The translations under genes and the position numbers were made by a program. The notes under the pieces were generated by a model. It made no database searches. It was not told the origin of the DNA and saw nothing but the letters and a program-made list of their open reading frames with translations. 27,158 bases of DNA, from contig CAAGHA010000111.1 in NCBI GenBank assembly GCA_900769555.1, positions 1-27,158 of the forward strand. The letters run 5' to 3'. The DNA comes from Bacteroidales bacterium (GTDB lineage: Bacteria > Bacteroidota > Bacteroidia > Bacteroidales > Paludibacteraceae). Positions 1 through 7,436 of the stretch are shown here, piece by piece; the first letter of the stretch is position 1; each line of letters starts with the position of its first letter.

Positions 1-75
1 AATTTTATCGCGGTCAAGCGATTTTATTAACTGTCCATATATCGGCTGTCCGAAAAAAATGCTATTTTTGCTCAT
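1..75 (-). CDS. IS4-family transposase, N-terminal fragment cut by window edge
   Basis: An ATG at 73-75 on the minus strand opens a frame with no stop up to the window edge, giving 25 residues that begin MSKNSIFFGQPIYGQLIKSL. The FFGQPIYxQLIKSLD pattern is typical of the N-terminus of Bacteroidetes IS4-type transposases that start with a DUF4372 domain; I recognise the pattern but cannot align it here. The catalytic DDE core would lie outside the window. A possible -7 element, TATTTTTG, lies just upstream (complement of 100-107). The gene is truncated by the window, not visibly broken. Confidence 0.65.
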   Translation of the reverse strand, partial: MSKNSIFFGQPIYGQLIKSLDRDKI

Positions 76-115
76 GGTTATTTGGTTGTTTTGCAAATAC
101 AAAAATAACCTAAAA

Positions 116-143
116 GGGCTGAAACCTTTTATGGAATCAGCCC
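116..143. terminator. Hairpin in the IS leader, terminator-like on both strands
   Basis: GGGCTGA (116-122) pairs with TCAGCCC (137-143), a 7-bp GC-rich stem. On the plus strand it is followed by a T-rich run from 146; on the minus strand by a short T run (complement of 112-115). It sits just inside the IS end and upstream of the transposase start, so it could stop transcription entering the transposase gene from outside. Confidence 0.55.
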
Positions 144-231
144 TAATTTTTTTTCTTTTTTAAACTTTTAGCGGACAGTAATAAATTAGAATACTGTTTG
201 GTTATGACATAAAAGGGGGTAATTTGTCGCT

Positions 232-266
232 ACAAAAAAAATACGAGATATTTAATATCCCGTATT
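232..266 (-). terminator. Rho-independent terminator of the 1768-294 gene group
   Basis: The arms 240-251 and 255-266 pair as two helices, AATACG/CGTATT and GATAT/ATATC, around one A-C mismatch. On the minus strand the hairpin is followed by seven T (complement of 233-239). It lies 27 nt beyond the stop codon at 294. Confidence 0.75.
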
Positions 267-293
267 GTTAATTACTTATCAAATTAAAGCATT

Positions 294-605
294 TCAGAAT
301 ATTCCATTTTCTTCAGCAGATTGATACTCCAAGTCTAGAATTTTCTGTAGTAAATTATCGTTGATAGCTTCTCCTGTTTCAATTAATTTCTTTTGCACAT
401 AAGCAAATAACTCTTCTTCCGGAATTGCTATTTCATCATCGTCATCGCCTTCTAAAAATCCCATATCTTCGTAAAAATCAAGAATATAATCCAATATATC
501 TTCAATAAGATCTTTATTTACTACTTTTTTCTCTTCATCATTTAAACCATTATAGATAAAGTCAATTGTTTCTGTTTCGTCATATAATATATCTTCCATA
601 ATCAT
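294..605 (-). CDS. Small acidic protein of unknown function
   Basis: This 103-residue soluble protein has no signal peptide or membrane segment and I do not recognise a named domain. It is strongly acidic: Asp/Glu dominate throughout, with a GDDDDE run near residues 53-58. Hydrophobic residues recur every three to four positions, which suggests a helical fold. Two starts are possible, ATG at 605 or the third codon (ATG at 599, MEDILYDE); the sequence does not decide. It is the last gene of a minus-strand group with the YggS-like and DUF4494 genes, 37 nt after the former, and a terminator follows. Coding is supported by the frame, position and terminator; function is unknown. Confidence 0.75.
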   Translation of the reverse strand: MIMEDILYDETETIDFIYNGLNDEEKKVVNKDLIEDILDYILDFYEDMGFLEGDDDDEIAIPEEELFAYVQKKLIETGEAINDNLLQKILDLEYQSAEENGIF

Positions 606-642
606 TATTTGTTTAAAAAGGTTTTTAGATTGTGTAAACTAT

Positions 643-1308
643 TTATATTCCATAGTCTCGTTCTCCAAAAATATAAGTACCAATCCGCACAAGAGTACTT
701 CCTTCTTCTTTTGCAATCTTGTAGTCATTTGACATACCAATTGATAATTCAGAAAATTGAGGAGCAAGACTTTGTTTTAAATCATTAAATAGGGCAGAAA
801 GAGTCTTAAATTCAGACCGAATTAGGTTATTGTTTTCTGTATATGTAGCCATTCCCATCAATCCTATGATATTAATATTTTTTAGATCCAAGAATGCATT
901 TGATAGAAATAACTGTTTAACTTCATCCGGTGTAAATCCTTGTTTGCTCTCTTCCTTAGCTATATGAACTTCCAATAAGCAATTTATCACTCGATTGTTT
1001 TTCTTTGCTTGACGATCAATCTCAATAGCTAATTTTAAACTGTCAACACTATGAATTAAGGAGATAAATGGTGCAATGTATTTCACCTTATTGGTTTGTA
1101 AGTGACCAATAAAGTGCCATTCAATATCTTTGGGTAAAACAGACTCTTTTTCAGTTAATTCTTGGACTTTACTCTCGCCAAAGATTCTCTGACCACAATC
1201 GTATGCCTCTTTTAATAAGGGTATCGGTTGAAACTTTGAAACAGCTACCAACCGACACTCTCCTGTTAAACTTGAATTTATCTCTTTAATTCTTGATGCA
1301 ATACTCAT
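643..1308 (-). CDS. YggS/PLPBP-family pyridoxal phosphate homeostasis protein
   Basis: A 221-residue single-domain protein of the YggS/PROSC family, which binds pyridoxal 5'-phosphate and has no known catalytic activity. The family buffers PLP and affects amino-acid pools in the cytosol. The PLP-binding lysine is K25 in the motif LVAVSK. The family's WHFIGHLQTNK segment is present, as is the C-terminal phosphate-binding region GMSNDYKIA...GSTLVRIGTYIFGER. Length matches the usual 220-235 residues. The start ATG at 1308 gives a normal N-terminus. It lies 28 nt after the DUF4494 gene and is probably cotranscribed with it. Confidence 0.93.
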   Translation of the reverse strand: MSIASRIKEINSSLTGECRLVAVSKFQPIPLLKEAYDCGQRIFGESKVQELTEKESVLPKDIEWHFIGHLQTNKVKYIAPFISLIHSVDSLKLAIEIDRQAKKNNRVINCLLEVHIAKEESKQGFTPDEVKQLFLSNAFLDLKNINIIGLMGMATYTENNNLIRSEFKTLSALFNDLKQSLAPQFSELSIGMSNDYKIAKEEGSTLVRIGTYIFGERDYGI

Positions 1309-1336
1309 AACAGATTAACTTATAATGGTTAATTGC

Positions 1337-1768
1337 TTAATTTTGTGGTGTGTATCGAATTAAATCCATGATAGGAGTATCTGAAATAGCAAGGATGTCG
1401 CAATCCGATATAGAGTCTTTTAAATACTCTTTTAATCGAGTTAAAGCTTCTTGAATGTCACTTGCATGAACCAACATATTGGTATTACTTTTTTTCTCTT
1501 TTGCATTCACCTCGTCTATTGTTGTGAAACAGACTTTGCATTTATACCATCTATCTGCTTCAGCCTCTTCTCCAACAATCTCTTTTAGACTCGATTTTTT
1601 GATACCTGCTACTTCCATATTAGAGTAATAACTACTCATCTCTTCACTAACTCTCTCTTCGGCTTCTGAGAAAGATAGGGCATCAACCAAGTAAACTTCT
1701 GTTTTTTTACTTTTCCCGTTTTCATCTTCAACGGTATGCTTAATTTGGCACTCAAACCATGTATTCAT
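1337..1768 (-). CDS. DUF4494 domain protein
   Basis: This 143-residue cytosolic protein matches the Bacteroidetes-restricted DUF4494 family, recognisable by MNTWFECQIKHTVED at the start, the repeated element RWYKCKVCFTTIDE near residue 72, and a C-terminal DTPIMDLIRYTP. The two WxxCx(I/V)xxT segments suggest an internal duplication. No function is established for the family. It is the first gene of the minus-strand group, ahead of the YggS-like gene. The family call rests on memory of the family pattern. Confidence 0.85.
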   Translation of the reverse strand: MNTWFECQIKHTVEDENGKSKKTEVYLVDALSFSEAEERVSEEMSSYYSNMEVAGIKKSSLKEIVGEEAEADRWYKCKVCFTTIDEVNAKEKKSNTNMLVHASDIQEALTRLKEYLKDSISDCDILAISDTPIMDLIRYTPQN

Positions 1769-1805
1769 TGTTCTTTATCAATTTAAATTAAACTTTACTT
1801 TTCTA

Positions 1806-1813
1806 CAAATATA
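1806..1813 (-). promoter_or_regulatory. Candidate -7 element for the DUF4494 group
   Basis: The minus strand reads TATATTTG, matching the Bacteroidetes TAnnTTTG -7 consensus, 37 nt upstream of the DUF4494 start. No clear TTTG -33 element is seen at the expected spacing, so the call is weak. Confidence 0.35.
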
Positions 1814-1973
1814 CAATAAAGATACGATAATTTATGTAGGTATATAGAAAATTAATTTTCACAACTCTATTAGTGAATGTAATGAGTTTGCTAAACAATT
1901 TTTCTTGAAGGGTTGTTAATCATATCGTAATTAGAAATAATAAAAGAAAATGTTTAATCAAAATTTTAATACA

Positions 1974-3269
1974 ATGAAAATCTTAAAGAAAATTGTTTGT
2001 TTTATTGCTTTGTATGTATTGACCTTTTCAGGTAATATTGCTTATTCTCAAACAGAGGAGATCGATTGGGCTTTTGAAAACAAGGATGTATTGATGTTAG
2101 GGTCAGAAGAGATCGATCATGATTCAATTAGAGCATTATTTTATGCTTTAAGAAATTTAGAAAGAAATACCCCTGATCAACCAGGTATCATCTTTACTTC
2201 AAAAAATGGTAAATTTCATTTTGGAGTTGGGGGATATATAAAAACTGTTGCAACCTATGATTTTGAGGGCGTTGTTAACTCTCCGGATTTTGTAATTTCG
2301 AAAATTCCGGTGGGAGAGAAACAAGAAGATAATCAAAAGTTAAGGATGGATGCAACGACTAGTAACTTGTCATTTAAAGCTATTTTTGATACTGAAAAAT
2401 TAGGGGTTGTAGAAGGGTATTTTTCTGCAAATTTCAGAGGTCCTAAAATGACATATCAACTACAAGATGCTTACGTGCGATTTTTAGGAATCTTGGCCGG
2501 ATATGCTCCTTCTACTATGGAGGATTTAGAATCTACACCAGTAACAATAGATTATCAAGGTCCTAATGCTGAAACATTTACCAGAAATACTCAAATCAGA
2601 TATACTGCAGATTTTAATGAATATTTACAAATGGCAATTGCATTGGAAATGCCTCATTTTGAGCCAAGCTATTCTCAGACAACTGAAGAGTGCAATCAGA
2701 GAGTTCCTGATGTGCCATTGTATTTCCAATATTCATGGAAAAGCGGTAGTCATATCCGTTTGACTGGATTATTTAGGGATTTAAGATATAAGGATTTGGT
2801 AAGAAACGAGTATAAAGATAAATTAGGGTGGGGTGTTCAATTAAGTGGATCGTCACAATTTTTCTCAAATAAATTGACACTTTATTATCAAACTGTAATT
2901 GGTCAAGGTGTTTCTGAATATATTCAAGATTTGTCCGGTTTGTCTGTTGATATGATACCAAGTAAAGATGTACAAAACAACCTAAAATTAGTTCCTTGTT
3001 ATGGATGGTATTTTGGTGTAAAGTATAATTTCTTGCCTAATTTATTTAGCTCTGTATTGTATAGTCAAGTTGATGTCGATCCATCAAACAAAGAGATTGT
3101 CTATGATCAAATGTATAAAAAAGGTCAATATTTGGTTGCCAATCTATTCTGGGATGTTATTCCTAGTGTTCGCATCGGTGTAGAGTACTTGTATGGACGA
3201 TTAACTCAACAATCGGGTACTTATGGACAAGCGAATAGAGTTCAAGCTCAGGTACAATATAATTTCTAG
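1974..3269 (+). CDS. Outer-membrane beta-barrel porin, DcaP-like
   Basis: A predicted outer-membrane channel. I choose ATG 1974 because it begins a clean signal peptide (MKILKKIVCFIALYVLTFSG, cut after AYSQ); an ATG at 1950 adds eight residues and cannot be excluded. After a short linker, the region around mature residues 45-60 could form the periplasmic coil seen before the barrel in DcaP-type porins. The rest has alternating strands with aromatic ends (FHFGVGGYIKTVATYDF, GWGVQLSGS, WYFGVKYNF), and the chain ends in phenylalanine (AQVQYNF), the usual barrel terminus. The segment RNTQIRYTADF...MAIALEMP resembles DcaP and OprP/OprO-type porins. Substrate unknown. It is transcribed alone and followed by a strong terminator. 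Confidence 0.75.
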   Translation: MKILKKIVCFIALYVLTFSGNIAYSQTEEIDWAFENKDVLMLGSEEIDHDSIRALFYALRNLERNTPDQPGIIFTSKNGKFHFGVGGYIKTVATYDFEGVVNSPDFVISKIPVGEKQEDNQKLRMDATTSNLSFKAIFDTEKLGVVEGYFSANFRGPKMTYQLQDAYVRFLGILAGYAPSTMEDLESTPVTIDYQGPNAETFTRNTQIRYTADFNEYLQMAIALEMPHFEPSYSQTTEECNQRVPDVPLYFQYSWKSGSHIRLTGLFRDLRYKDLVRNEYKDKLGWGVQLSGSSQFFSNKLTLYYQTVIGQGVSEYIQDLSGLSVDMIPSKDVQNNLKLVPCYGWYFGVKYNFLPNLFSSVLYSQVDVDPSNKEIVYDQMYKKGQYLVANLFWDVIPSVRIGVEYLYGRLTQQSGTYGQANRVQAQVQYNF

Positions 3270-3324
3270 TTGGTTTTATTCGTTTACTACATAACTTTTT
3301 CATTTTAATTCCACCTTTCTCTTG

Positions 3325-3359
3325 AGTCGGTTTTATCGTGAGATAGAACCGACTTTTTG
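3325..3359 (+). terminator. Rho-independent terminator of the porin gene
   Basis: AGTCGGTT (3325-3332) pairs with AACCGACT (3347-3354), extended by an inner TATC/GATA helix, then five T (3354-3358). It begins 55 nt after the porin stop. Confidence 0.85.
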
Positions 3360-3414
3360 TTATGAAAAAGTTATGATTTTCAGTAAAGCTGGTTCTTTTC
3401 TTAATTTGATGTAA

Positions 3415-3453
3415 TAAAAAATAGGAATACAAGAAAAATCTTATATTCCTATT
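3415..3453 (-). terminator. Rho-independent terminator of the kor operon
   Basis: AATAGGAATA (3420-3429) pairs perfectly with TATTCCTATT (3444-3453). On the minus strand a T run follows (complement of 3415-3420). It lies 20 nt beyond the stop of the last kor gene, so this and the porin terminator close two convergent units. Confidence 0.8.
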
Positions 3454-3473
3454 TAATTCTAAGAAAGTATATT

Positions 3474-4016
3474 TTACTTAGACTGAATAATTTCCATACC
3501 TTTTTTAAGAGCCTCTTCATTCATAGGAATCAAATGATGATGTCTTTCAGGTAATGTTTTTTTCAATCCTTTCAATACATTATCCAATTCAACAATCGGT
3601 CTGATCTTTAGCAATCCACCCAAGATAATCATATTAAATGATTTCGGAGCATTCATTTCAATGGAAGTGTCCATTGCGCAAATTTTGTAAATGTTAATAT
3701 CTGAGCGAGTTGGTTCAGTTGTGATACCATAAGGATCATAAATTAAAGTTCCACCGGGTTTCACAGACTTTTCAAACTTATCCAAAGATTGTTGGTTAAG
3801 TATTATAGCCGTATCAAATTGGTTTAATATAGGAGAACTAATTTTTTCGTCGCTTAAGATTACAGTAACATTTGCAGTTCCACCACGTTGTTCCGGACCA
3901 TAAGCAGGCATCCATGATACCTCTTTTCCCTGCATAAGCCCTGAGTAAGCAAGAATTTTACCCATAGAAAGGACGCCTTGTCCTCCAAATCCTGCAATGA
4001 TAATTTCTTCTGTCAT
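3474..4016 (-). CDS. korC: 2-oxoacid:ferredoxin oxidoreductase, gamma subunit
   Basis: A 180-residue gamma subunit of a 2-oxoacid:ferredoxin oxidoreductase, probably 2-oxoglutarate:ferredoxin oxidoreductase, which interconverts 2-oxoglutarate plus CoA with succinyl-CoA, CO2 and reduced ferredoxin in the cytosol. Family signs are the N-terminal IIIAGFGGQGVLSMGKILA loop, the segment WMPAYGPEQRGGTANVTV and the later FDTAIILNQQSLDKFE. Length fits the family. It is the last gene of the operon, 11 nt after the beta subunit, with a terminator beyond its stop. Substrate choice between 2-oxoglutarate and branched-chain 2-oxoacids cannot be settled from sequence alone. Confidence 0.93.
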   Translation of the reverse strand: MTEEIIIAGFGGQGVLSMGKILAYSGLMQGKEVSWMPAYGPEQRGGTANVTVILSDEKISSPILNQFDTAIILNQQSLDKFEKSVKPGGTLIYDPYGITTEPTRSDINIYKICAMDTSIEMNAPKSFNMIILGGLLKIRPIVELDNVLKGLKKTLPERHHHLIPMNEEALKKGMEIIQSK

Positions 4017-4027
4017 TTTTATTCTAT

Positions 4028-4804
4028 TTAGAGGTTAGCATCATTATCTTTCAAATCACCCAATGGATAAGCAGGGAACATGTTCTCTTCCATCCATTTA
4101 TTAGCTTTTTCCGGAGTCATTTTCCAACCAGAAGCACAAGTAGAAACAACTTCTACAATATTTGCACCCCCTTTTCCGTCCATGCAATTCTCGAATGCCT
4201 TACGGATTGCTTTTTTTGTTTTTCTAACTGCCGCAGCAGTGTGAACACTCTGACGAGTAACATAGCGCATACCCTCTAACTCCTTCAACAAATTTGTGAT
4301 TTTCAAAGGATAACCATTTAGTTTTACATCACGTCCGTATGGGCAAGTAGCCGTTTTCATACCCTCCAAAGTAGTTGGAGCCATCTGACCTCCGGTCATT
4401 CCGTAAATACCATTGTTCACAAATATAATTGCAATACTCTCGCCACGGTTACAAGCATGAATAGTTTCAGCTGTACCAATTGCAGCCAAATCTCCATCAC
4501 CCTGGTAGGTGAAAACCAATTTATTAGGACGAAGTCTTTTGATAGCCGTTGCCATAGCCGGTGCACGACCATGAGCAGCCTCTTCCCAATCTATATCAAT
4601 GTAGTTATAAGCAAAAACTGCACAACCAACGGGAGTGATTCCGATTGCATTTTCGACAAGTCCCATCTCCTCGATAACTTCTGCAATCAACTTATGAATT
4701 ACACCATGGCTACAACCAGGGCAGTAATGCATAGAGTTATCGTTCATAATATCAGGTTTCTTATAAACCAGATTTTCAGGTTTGATTATATCCTCAATTG
4801 CCAT
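4028..4804 (-). CDS. korB: 2-oxoacid:ferredoxin oxidoreductase, beta (TPP-binding) subunit
   Basis: A 258-residue beta subunit that binds thiamine pyrophosphate and carries out decarboxylation. The TPP/Mg motif is GDGDLAAIGTAETIHACNRG followed by IIFVNNGIYGMTGGQ, with the GDG and NN residues conserved. An upstream HYCPGCSHG element is typical of the KorB/VorA group. There is no C-terminal cluster domain, as expected when a separate ferredoxin subunit is encoded. It starts 20 nt after the alpha-subunit stop and is followed by the gamma gene. The Bacteroidales gene order D-A-B-C favours the 2-oxoglutarate assignment, but that is inference. Confidence 0.93.
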   Translation of the reverse strand: MAIEDIIKPENLVYKKPDIMNDNSMHYCPGCSHGVIHKLIAEVIEEMGLVENAIGITPVGCAVFAYNYIDIDWEEAAHGRAPAMATAIKRLRPNKLVFTYQGDGDLAAIGTAETIHACNRGESIAIIFVNNGIYGMTGGQMAPTTLEGMKTATCPYGRDVKLNGYPLKITNLLKELEGMRYVTRQSVHTAAAVRKTKKAIRKAFENCMDGKGGANIVEVVSTCASGWKMTPEKANKWMEENMFPAYPLGDLKDNDANL

Positions 4805-4824
4805 TTTGTCGATTTTTTTTGAAT

Positions 4825-5904
4825 TTACATCAATTTATTCTTTACTGCTTCAACTATTTCGTCAGGAGTATAAACAATTCCTCCTAAACGTCCATAATGT
4901 TCAACTGGAACCTTTCCATTTACAGCCAAACGAACATCTTCAACCATCTGTCCTGCATTCAATTCCACTGTTAACATAGCCTTTACTTTGTTGGCATACT
5001 CTGCAATCACTTTTGTAGGGAATGGCCATAGTGTGATTGGACGAAGCAATCCCAATTTGATTCCACTCTCTCTTGCTATTTGACATGCTTTTTGACAAAT
5101 TCGAGCAGAAGATCCAAATGCTACCAATAAATATTCAGCATCTTCACACATAATCTCCTCATATCTCACTTCATTTTCCTCTATTGCACGATATTTGGCT
5201 TGGAATCGTAAATTGTTTTGTTCCATTGTGTCCGGTTGTAGCTCCAATGAAGTGATGATATTGGGTTTTCTATTCTTAGGTTTTCCTACAGCAGCCCAAG
5301 GACACTCTTTTTCAATCTCCTCATCAGTTCTTCTTGGTTTATATTCAGGAAGAACTACCTTCTCCATCATTTGACCAATTACACCATCTGCAAGAATTAT
5401 AGCAGGATTTCTATATTTAAAAGCCAAATCAAATGCCAATCCAACAAAATCAGCCATTTCTTGAACAGAAGCAGGTGCCAACGCGATTAAACGATAGTCA
5501 CCATGTCCACCTCCTTTTACGGTTTGAAAATAGTCGGCTTGACTAGGTTGAATTGTTCCTAACCCAGGTCCTCCACGCATTACGTTTACAATTAATGCAG
5601 GTAATTCAGCTCCAGCCAAATAGGAGACACCTTCTTGTTTTAGAGATACACCCGGACTTGAAGAGGATGTCATTACTTTTTTTCCACTTCCTGCGCCTCC
5701 GTAAACCATGTTTATGGCAGAAACTTCACTTTCAGCTTGCAATACAACCATTCCGGTTGTTTTCCAAGGCTCAACCTCCATCAAAGTCTCCAATACTTCT
5801 GATTGAGGGGTAATAGGATAACCGAAGTAACCATCACAACCGCAACGTATTGCTGCGTGCGCGATAGCTTCGTTTCCTTTCATTAATTTTACTTCTTCAC
5901 TCAT
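4825..5904 (-). CDS. vorB: 2-oxoacid:ferredoxin oxidoreductase, alpha subunit (VorB/KorA type)
   Basis: A 359-residue alpha subunit. The N-terminal pyrimidine-binding part has GNEAIAHAAIRCGCDGYFGYPITPQSEV, then QAESEVSAINMVYGGAGSGKKVMTSSSSPG and VNVMRGGPGLGTIQPSQADYFQ, all characteristic of KorA/VorB. The C-terminal part (from about residue 255) is a transketolase C-like domain, YLLVAFGSSARICQ...GLLRPITLWPFP. Such proteins are often labelled 3-methyl-2-oxobutanoate dehydrogenase subunit VorB; the true substrate may be 2-oxoglutarate. It follows korD by 67 nt, a gap that contains a hairpin (5939-5960), and precedes korB by 20 nt. Confidence 0.93.
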   Translation of the reverse strand: MSEEVKLMKGNEAIAHAAIRCGCDGYFGYPITPQSEVLETLMEVEPWKTTGMVVLQAESEVSAINMVYGGAGSGKKVMTSSSSPGVSLKQEGVSYLAGAELPALIVNVMRGGPGLGTIQPSQADYFQTVKGGGHGDYRLIALAPASVQEMADFVGLAFDLAFKYRNPAIILADGVIGQMMEKVVLPEYKPRRTDEEIEKECPWAAVGKPKNRKPNIITSLELQPDTMEQNNLRFQAKYRAIEENEVRYEEIMCEDAEYLLVAFGSSARICQKACQIARESGIKLGLLRPITLWPFPTKVIAEYANKVKAMLTVELNAGQMVEDVRLAVNGKVPVEHYGRLGGIVYTPDEIVEAVKNKLM

Positions 5905-5971
5905 TTATGTAGAAACTATATTATTTTACCTATTTATTCTTCTCTTTTTTTGTTGAGAAGTTTCTAATTTT

Positions 5972-6199
5972 TTAATCTACTTTGGTTTTGTACACAGAAA
6001 TACAACCATCCGGACATACAATTCCACAACTAGCACACCCAATGCATGCATCCTCATTTTCCATTATTGCATAATTATATCCTTTTGCATTTACCTGTTT
6101 CGACATTGATAATACATTTGTAGGACATGCAACAACACATAATCTACAGCCTTTACACCTCTCTTGGTTAACGACTATTGCACCTTTAATTTTTGCCAT
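5972..6199 (-). CDS. korD: 2-oxoacid:ferredoxin oxidoreductase, ferredoxin-like delta subunit
   Basis: A 75-residue 2[4Fe-4S] ferredoxin subunit that carries electrons from the TPP site towards free ferredoxin. Both cluster motifs are intact: C15-x2-C18-x2-C21-x3-C25-P and C52-x2-C55-x2-C58-x3-C62-P. The N-terminus KGAIVVNQERCKG is typical of the delta subunits of these enzymes. It is the first gene of the operon, 37 nt downstream of a promoter with both -33 and -7 elements. Confidence 0.93.
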   Translation of the reverse strand: MAKIKGAIVVNQERCKGCRLCVVACPTNVLSMSKQVNAKGYNYAIMENEDACIGCASCGIVCPDGCISVYKTKVD

Positions 6200-6236
6200 T
6201 TCAATTTTATTTTAATTGATTGTTTCTTTTCGAATG

Positions 6237-6268
6237 CAAAGGTACATAAAGTAGTAATTCTTTGCAAA
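6237..6268 (-). promoter_or_regulatory. Bacteroidetes-type promoter of the kor operon
   Basis: On the minus strand TTTG (complement of 6265-6268) is followed after exactly 20 nt by TACCTTTG (complement of 6237-6244), matching the -33 TTTG and -7 TAnnTTTG pattern. Transcription would start about 30 nt before the korD ATG. Confidence 0.75.
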
Positions 6269-6339
6269 TTTTATATCTCTTAAAAATGGTGAAATCTATT
6301 CTTGTTTACTATATTCAACTTCCAAGGTTTATTGATTTT

Positions 6340-6529
6340 AGGCTACTTCTATAAATTATTATTTATGTTTTATACTTAACAATCTTATTTCATATATTTT
6401 TTTAATTAATTTTATTTATCTTGCTTCTATTCATTTAGTTATGATGCTGCATCAGTCCTTTAAGAATAAAAACAATCTAAGTAAAATGCTCTTCAAAATC
6501 ACCTCAACCTAATTTATAGAACTTGCCTT
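6340..6529. repeat. Inverted-repeat pair related to the 17190-17574 element
   Basis: TTCTATAAATT (6347-6357) and its exact complement AATTTATAGAA (6511-6521) bracket 153 bp of A+T-rich DNA. The right end continues ACTTGCCTT and matches the right end of the 17190-17574 repeat at 18 of 19 bases (6511-6529 against 17555-17573). The left end is a weaker match (15 of 18). The interior shows no obvious similarity to the other copy, so this may be a decayed or rearranged relative. A separate 9-bp inverted repeat, TCACCTCAA (6499-6507) and TTGAGGTGA (6596-6604), spans the right end. The rest of 6200-6681 contains only the kor promoter and the downstream terminator; no gene is seen. Confidence 0.5.
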
Positions 6530-6619
6530 TTGTTGTAGTAAAAAAATTATTCTTCGAAATTGTTTTGTAACTACTTGCTTGGGAAGAGAAAACGATTGAG
6601 GTGAGTTACTAAGCTATGT

Positions 6620-6657
6620 ATAATAAAATAAGGGTGTATCAAAATAGATATACCCTT
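6620..6657 (-). terminator. Terminator of the rlmD to zinc-ribbon operon
   Basis: AAGGGTGTATC (6630-6640) pairs with GATATACCCTT (6647-6657), 11 bp with one G-T pair and a six-base loop. On the minus strand a T-rich tail follows (complement of 6620-6629). It lies 25 nt past the stop at 6682. Confidence 0.7.
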
Positions 6658-6681
6658 ATCAGAAAATATTGTTAGAGTGAT

Positions 6682-7434
6682 TTATTTCTCACTTGCCATC
6701 TCTTGGTCAATCAAGATTCTTCCGCAATATTCACATACAATAATCTTCTTTCTTAAACGAATATCCAATTGTCTTTGTGGTGGAATCTTGTTGAAACAAC
6801 CTCCACATGCATCACGTTCAACGGCTACAACAGCTAAACCATTGCGTGCATTTTTGCGGATTCTCTTGAATGCATTTAATAAACGCTCTTCAATTTTTTC
6901 TTCGATTTGTTTCGCTTTTTCACGTAATTTCTCTTCTTCTTGTTTTGTCTCAGAGATAATTTCGTCTAATTCAGATTTCTTTTGTGCCAAATCCTCAGAA
7001 CGATCATTAATCAATTCTTGCGCTTTTTCTAAGTCTTCTTTTCTTTGTTTTACCGCTGCAGTAAATTCTCTGATTTTTTTCTCGCATAATTCTATCTCTA
7101 AAGATTGAAACTCAATCTCTTTAGATAGATTTTCATATTCGCGATTATTACGTACGTTTTCTTGTTGACTTTGATAACGCTCAATTAAACCTTTTGAAGC
7201 TTCTATATCACTCTTCTTACCGGTGATAGAGGTCTCAAAACCGCGGATATCCTCTTGCATGTGCGCAATACGAGTGTTTAATCCGGCTATCTCATCTTCT
7301 AAATCTTGCACTTCCAATGGAAGTTCTCCACGCAATGTTTTAATCTTGTCGATTTCTGAATCAACTAATTGCAAATCGAAAAGTGCTCTTAACTTTTCTT
7401 CCACTGAAATCTCTTTTGTTCCTTTTGCTGACAT
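6682..7434 (-). CDS. Coiled-coil protein with C-terminal C4 zinc ribbon (DUF164/CT398-like)
   Basis: A 250-residue cytosolic protein. Residues 15-200 are a long charged heptad-rich coiled coil (repeated Glu/Lys/Gln with Leu/Ile spacing). The C-terminus has a zinc ribbon with C210-x2-C213 and C234-x2-C237 (ACGGC and CEYCGR). This architecture is that of the CT398/HP0958 type zinc-ribbon family, whose members are thought to bind nucleic acids or partner proteins; the function here is not known. It follows the Nif3-like gene with a 2-nt gap, is last in a four-gene operon, and a terminator follows. Confidence 0.88.
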   Translation of the reverse strand: MSAKGTKEISVEEKLRALFDLQLVDSEIDKIKTLRGELPLEVQDLEDEIAGLNTRIAHMQEDIRGFETSITGKKSDIEASKGLIERYQSQQENVRNNREYENLSKEIEFQSLEIELCEKKIREFTAAVKQRKEDLEKAQELINDRSEDLAQKKSELDEIISETKQEEEKLREKAKQIEEKIEERLLNAFKRIRKNARNGLAVVAVERDACGGCFNKIPPQRQLDIRLRKKIIVCEYCGRILIDQEMASEK

Positions 7435-7436
7435 AC

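Larger units (their letters stand above)
1..180 (-). mobile_element. IS4-family insertion sequence, 5' end only
   Basis: The left edge of the window lies inside an insertion sequence transcribed leftward. It consists of the first 25 codons of a transposase (1-75), a leader with a strong hairpin (116-143), and an outer tip that I place near 179-180, where the strand read outward-in begins TACTGTCCGC. The tip is inferred: the other end of the element is outside the window, so neither terminal inverted repeat nor target duplication can be confirmed. Confidence 0.6.

Noticed and set aside
3163..3432. Minus-strand open frame overlapping the end of the porin gene
   Set aside because: It spans the porin coding end and both terminators, and lacks any domain.
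4457..4822. Plus-strand open frame opposite korB
   Set aside because: The minus strand encodes an unmistakable TPP-binding subunit here; the opposite frame is a by-product.
6677..7108. Plus-strand open frame opposite the zinc-ribbon protein
   Set aside because: It is the complement of a coiled-coil coding region with a clear family match on the minus strand, and its translation is Ser/Phe-rich with no recognisable domain.
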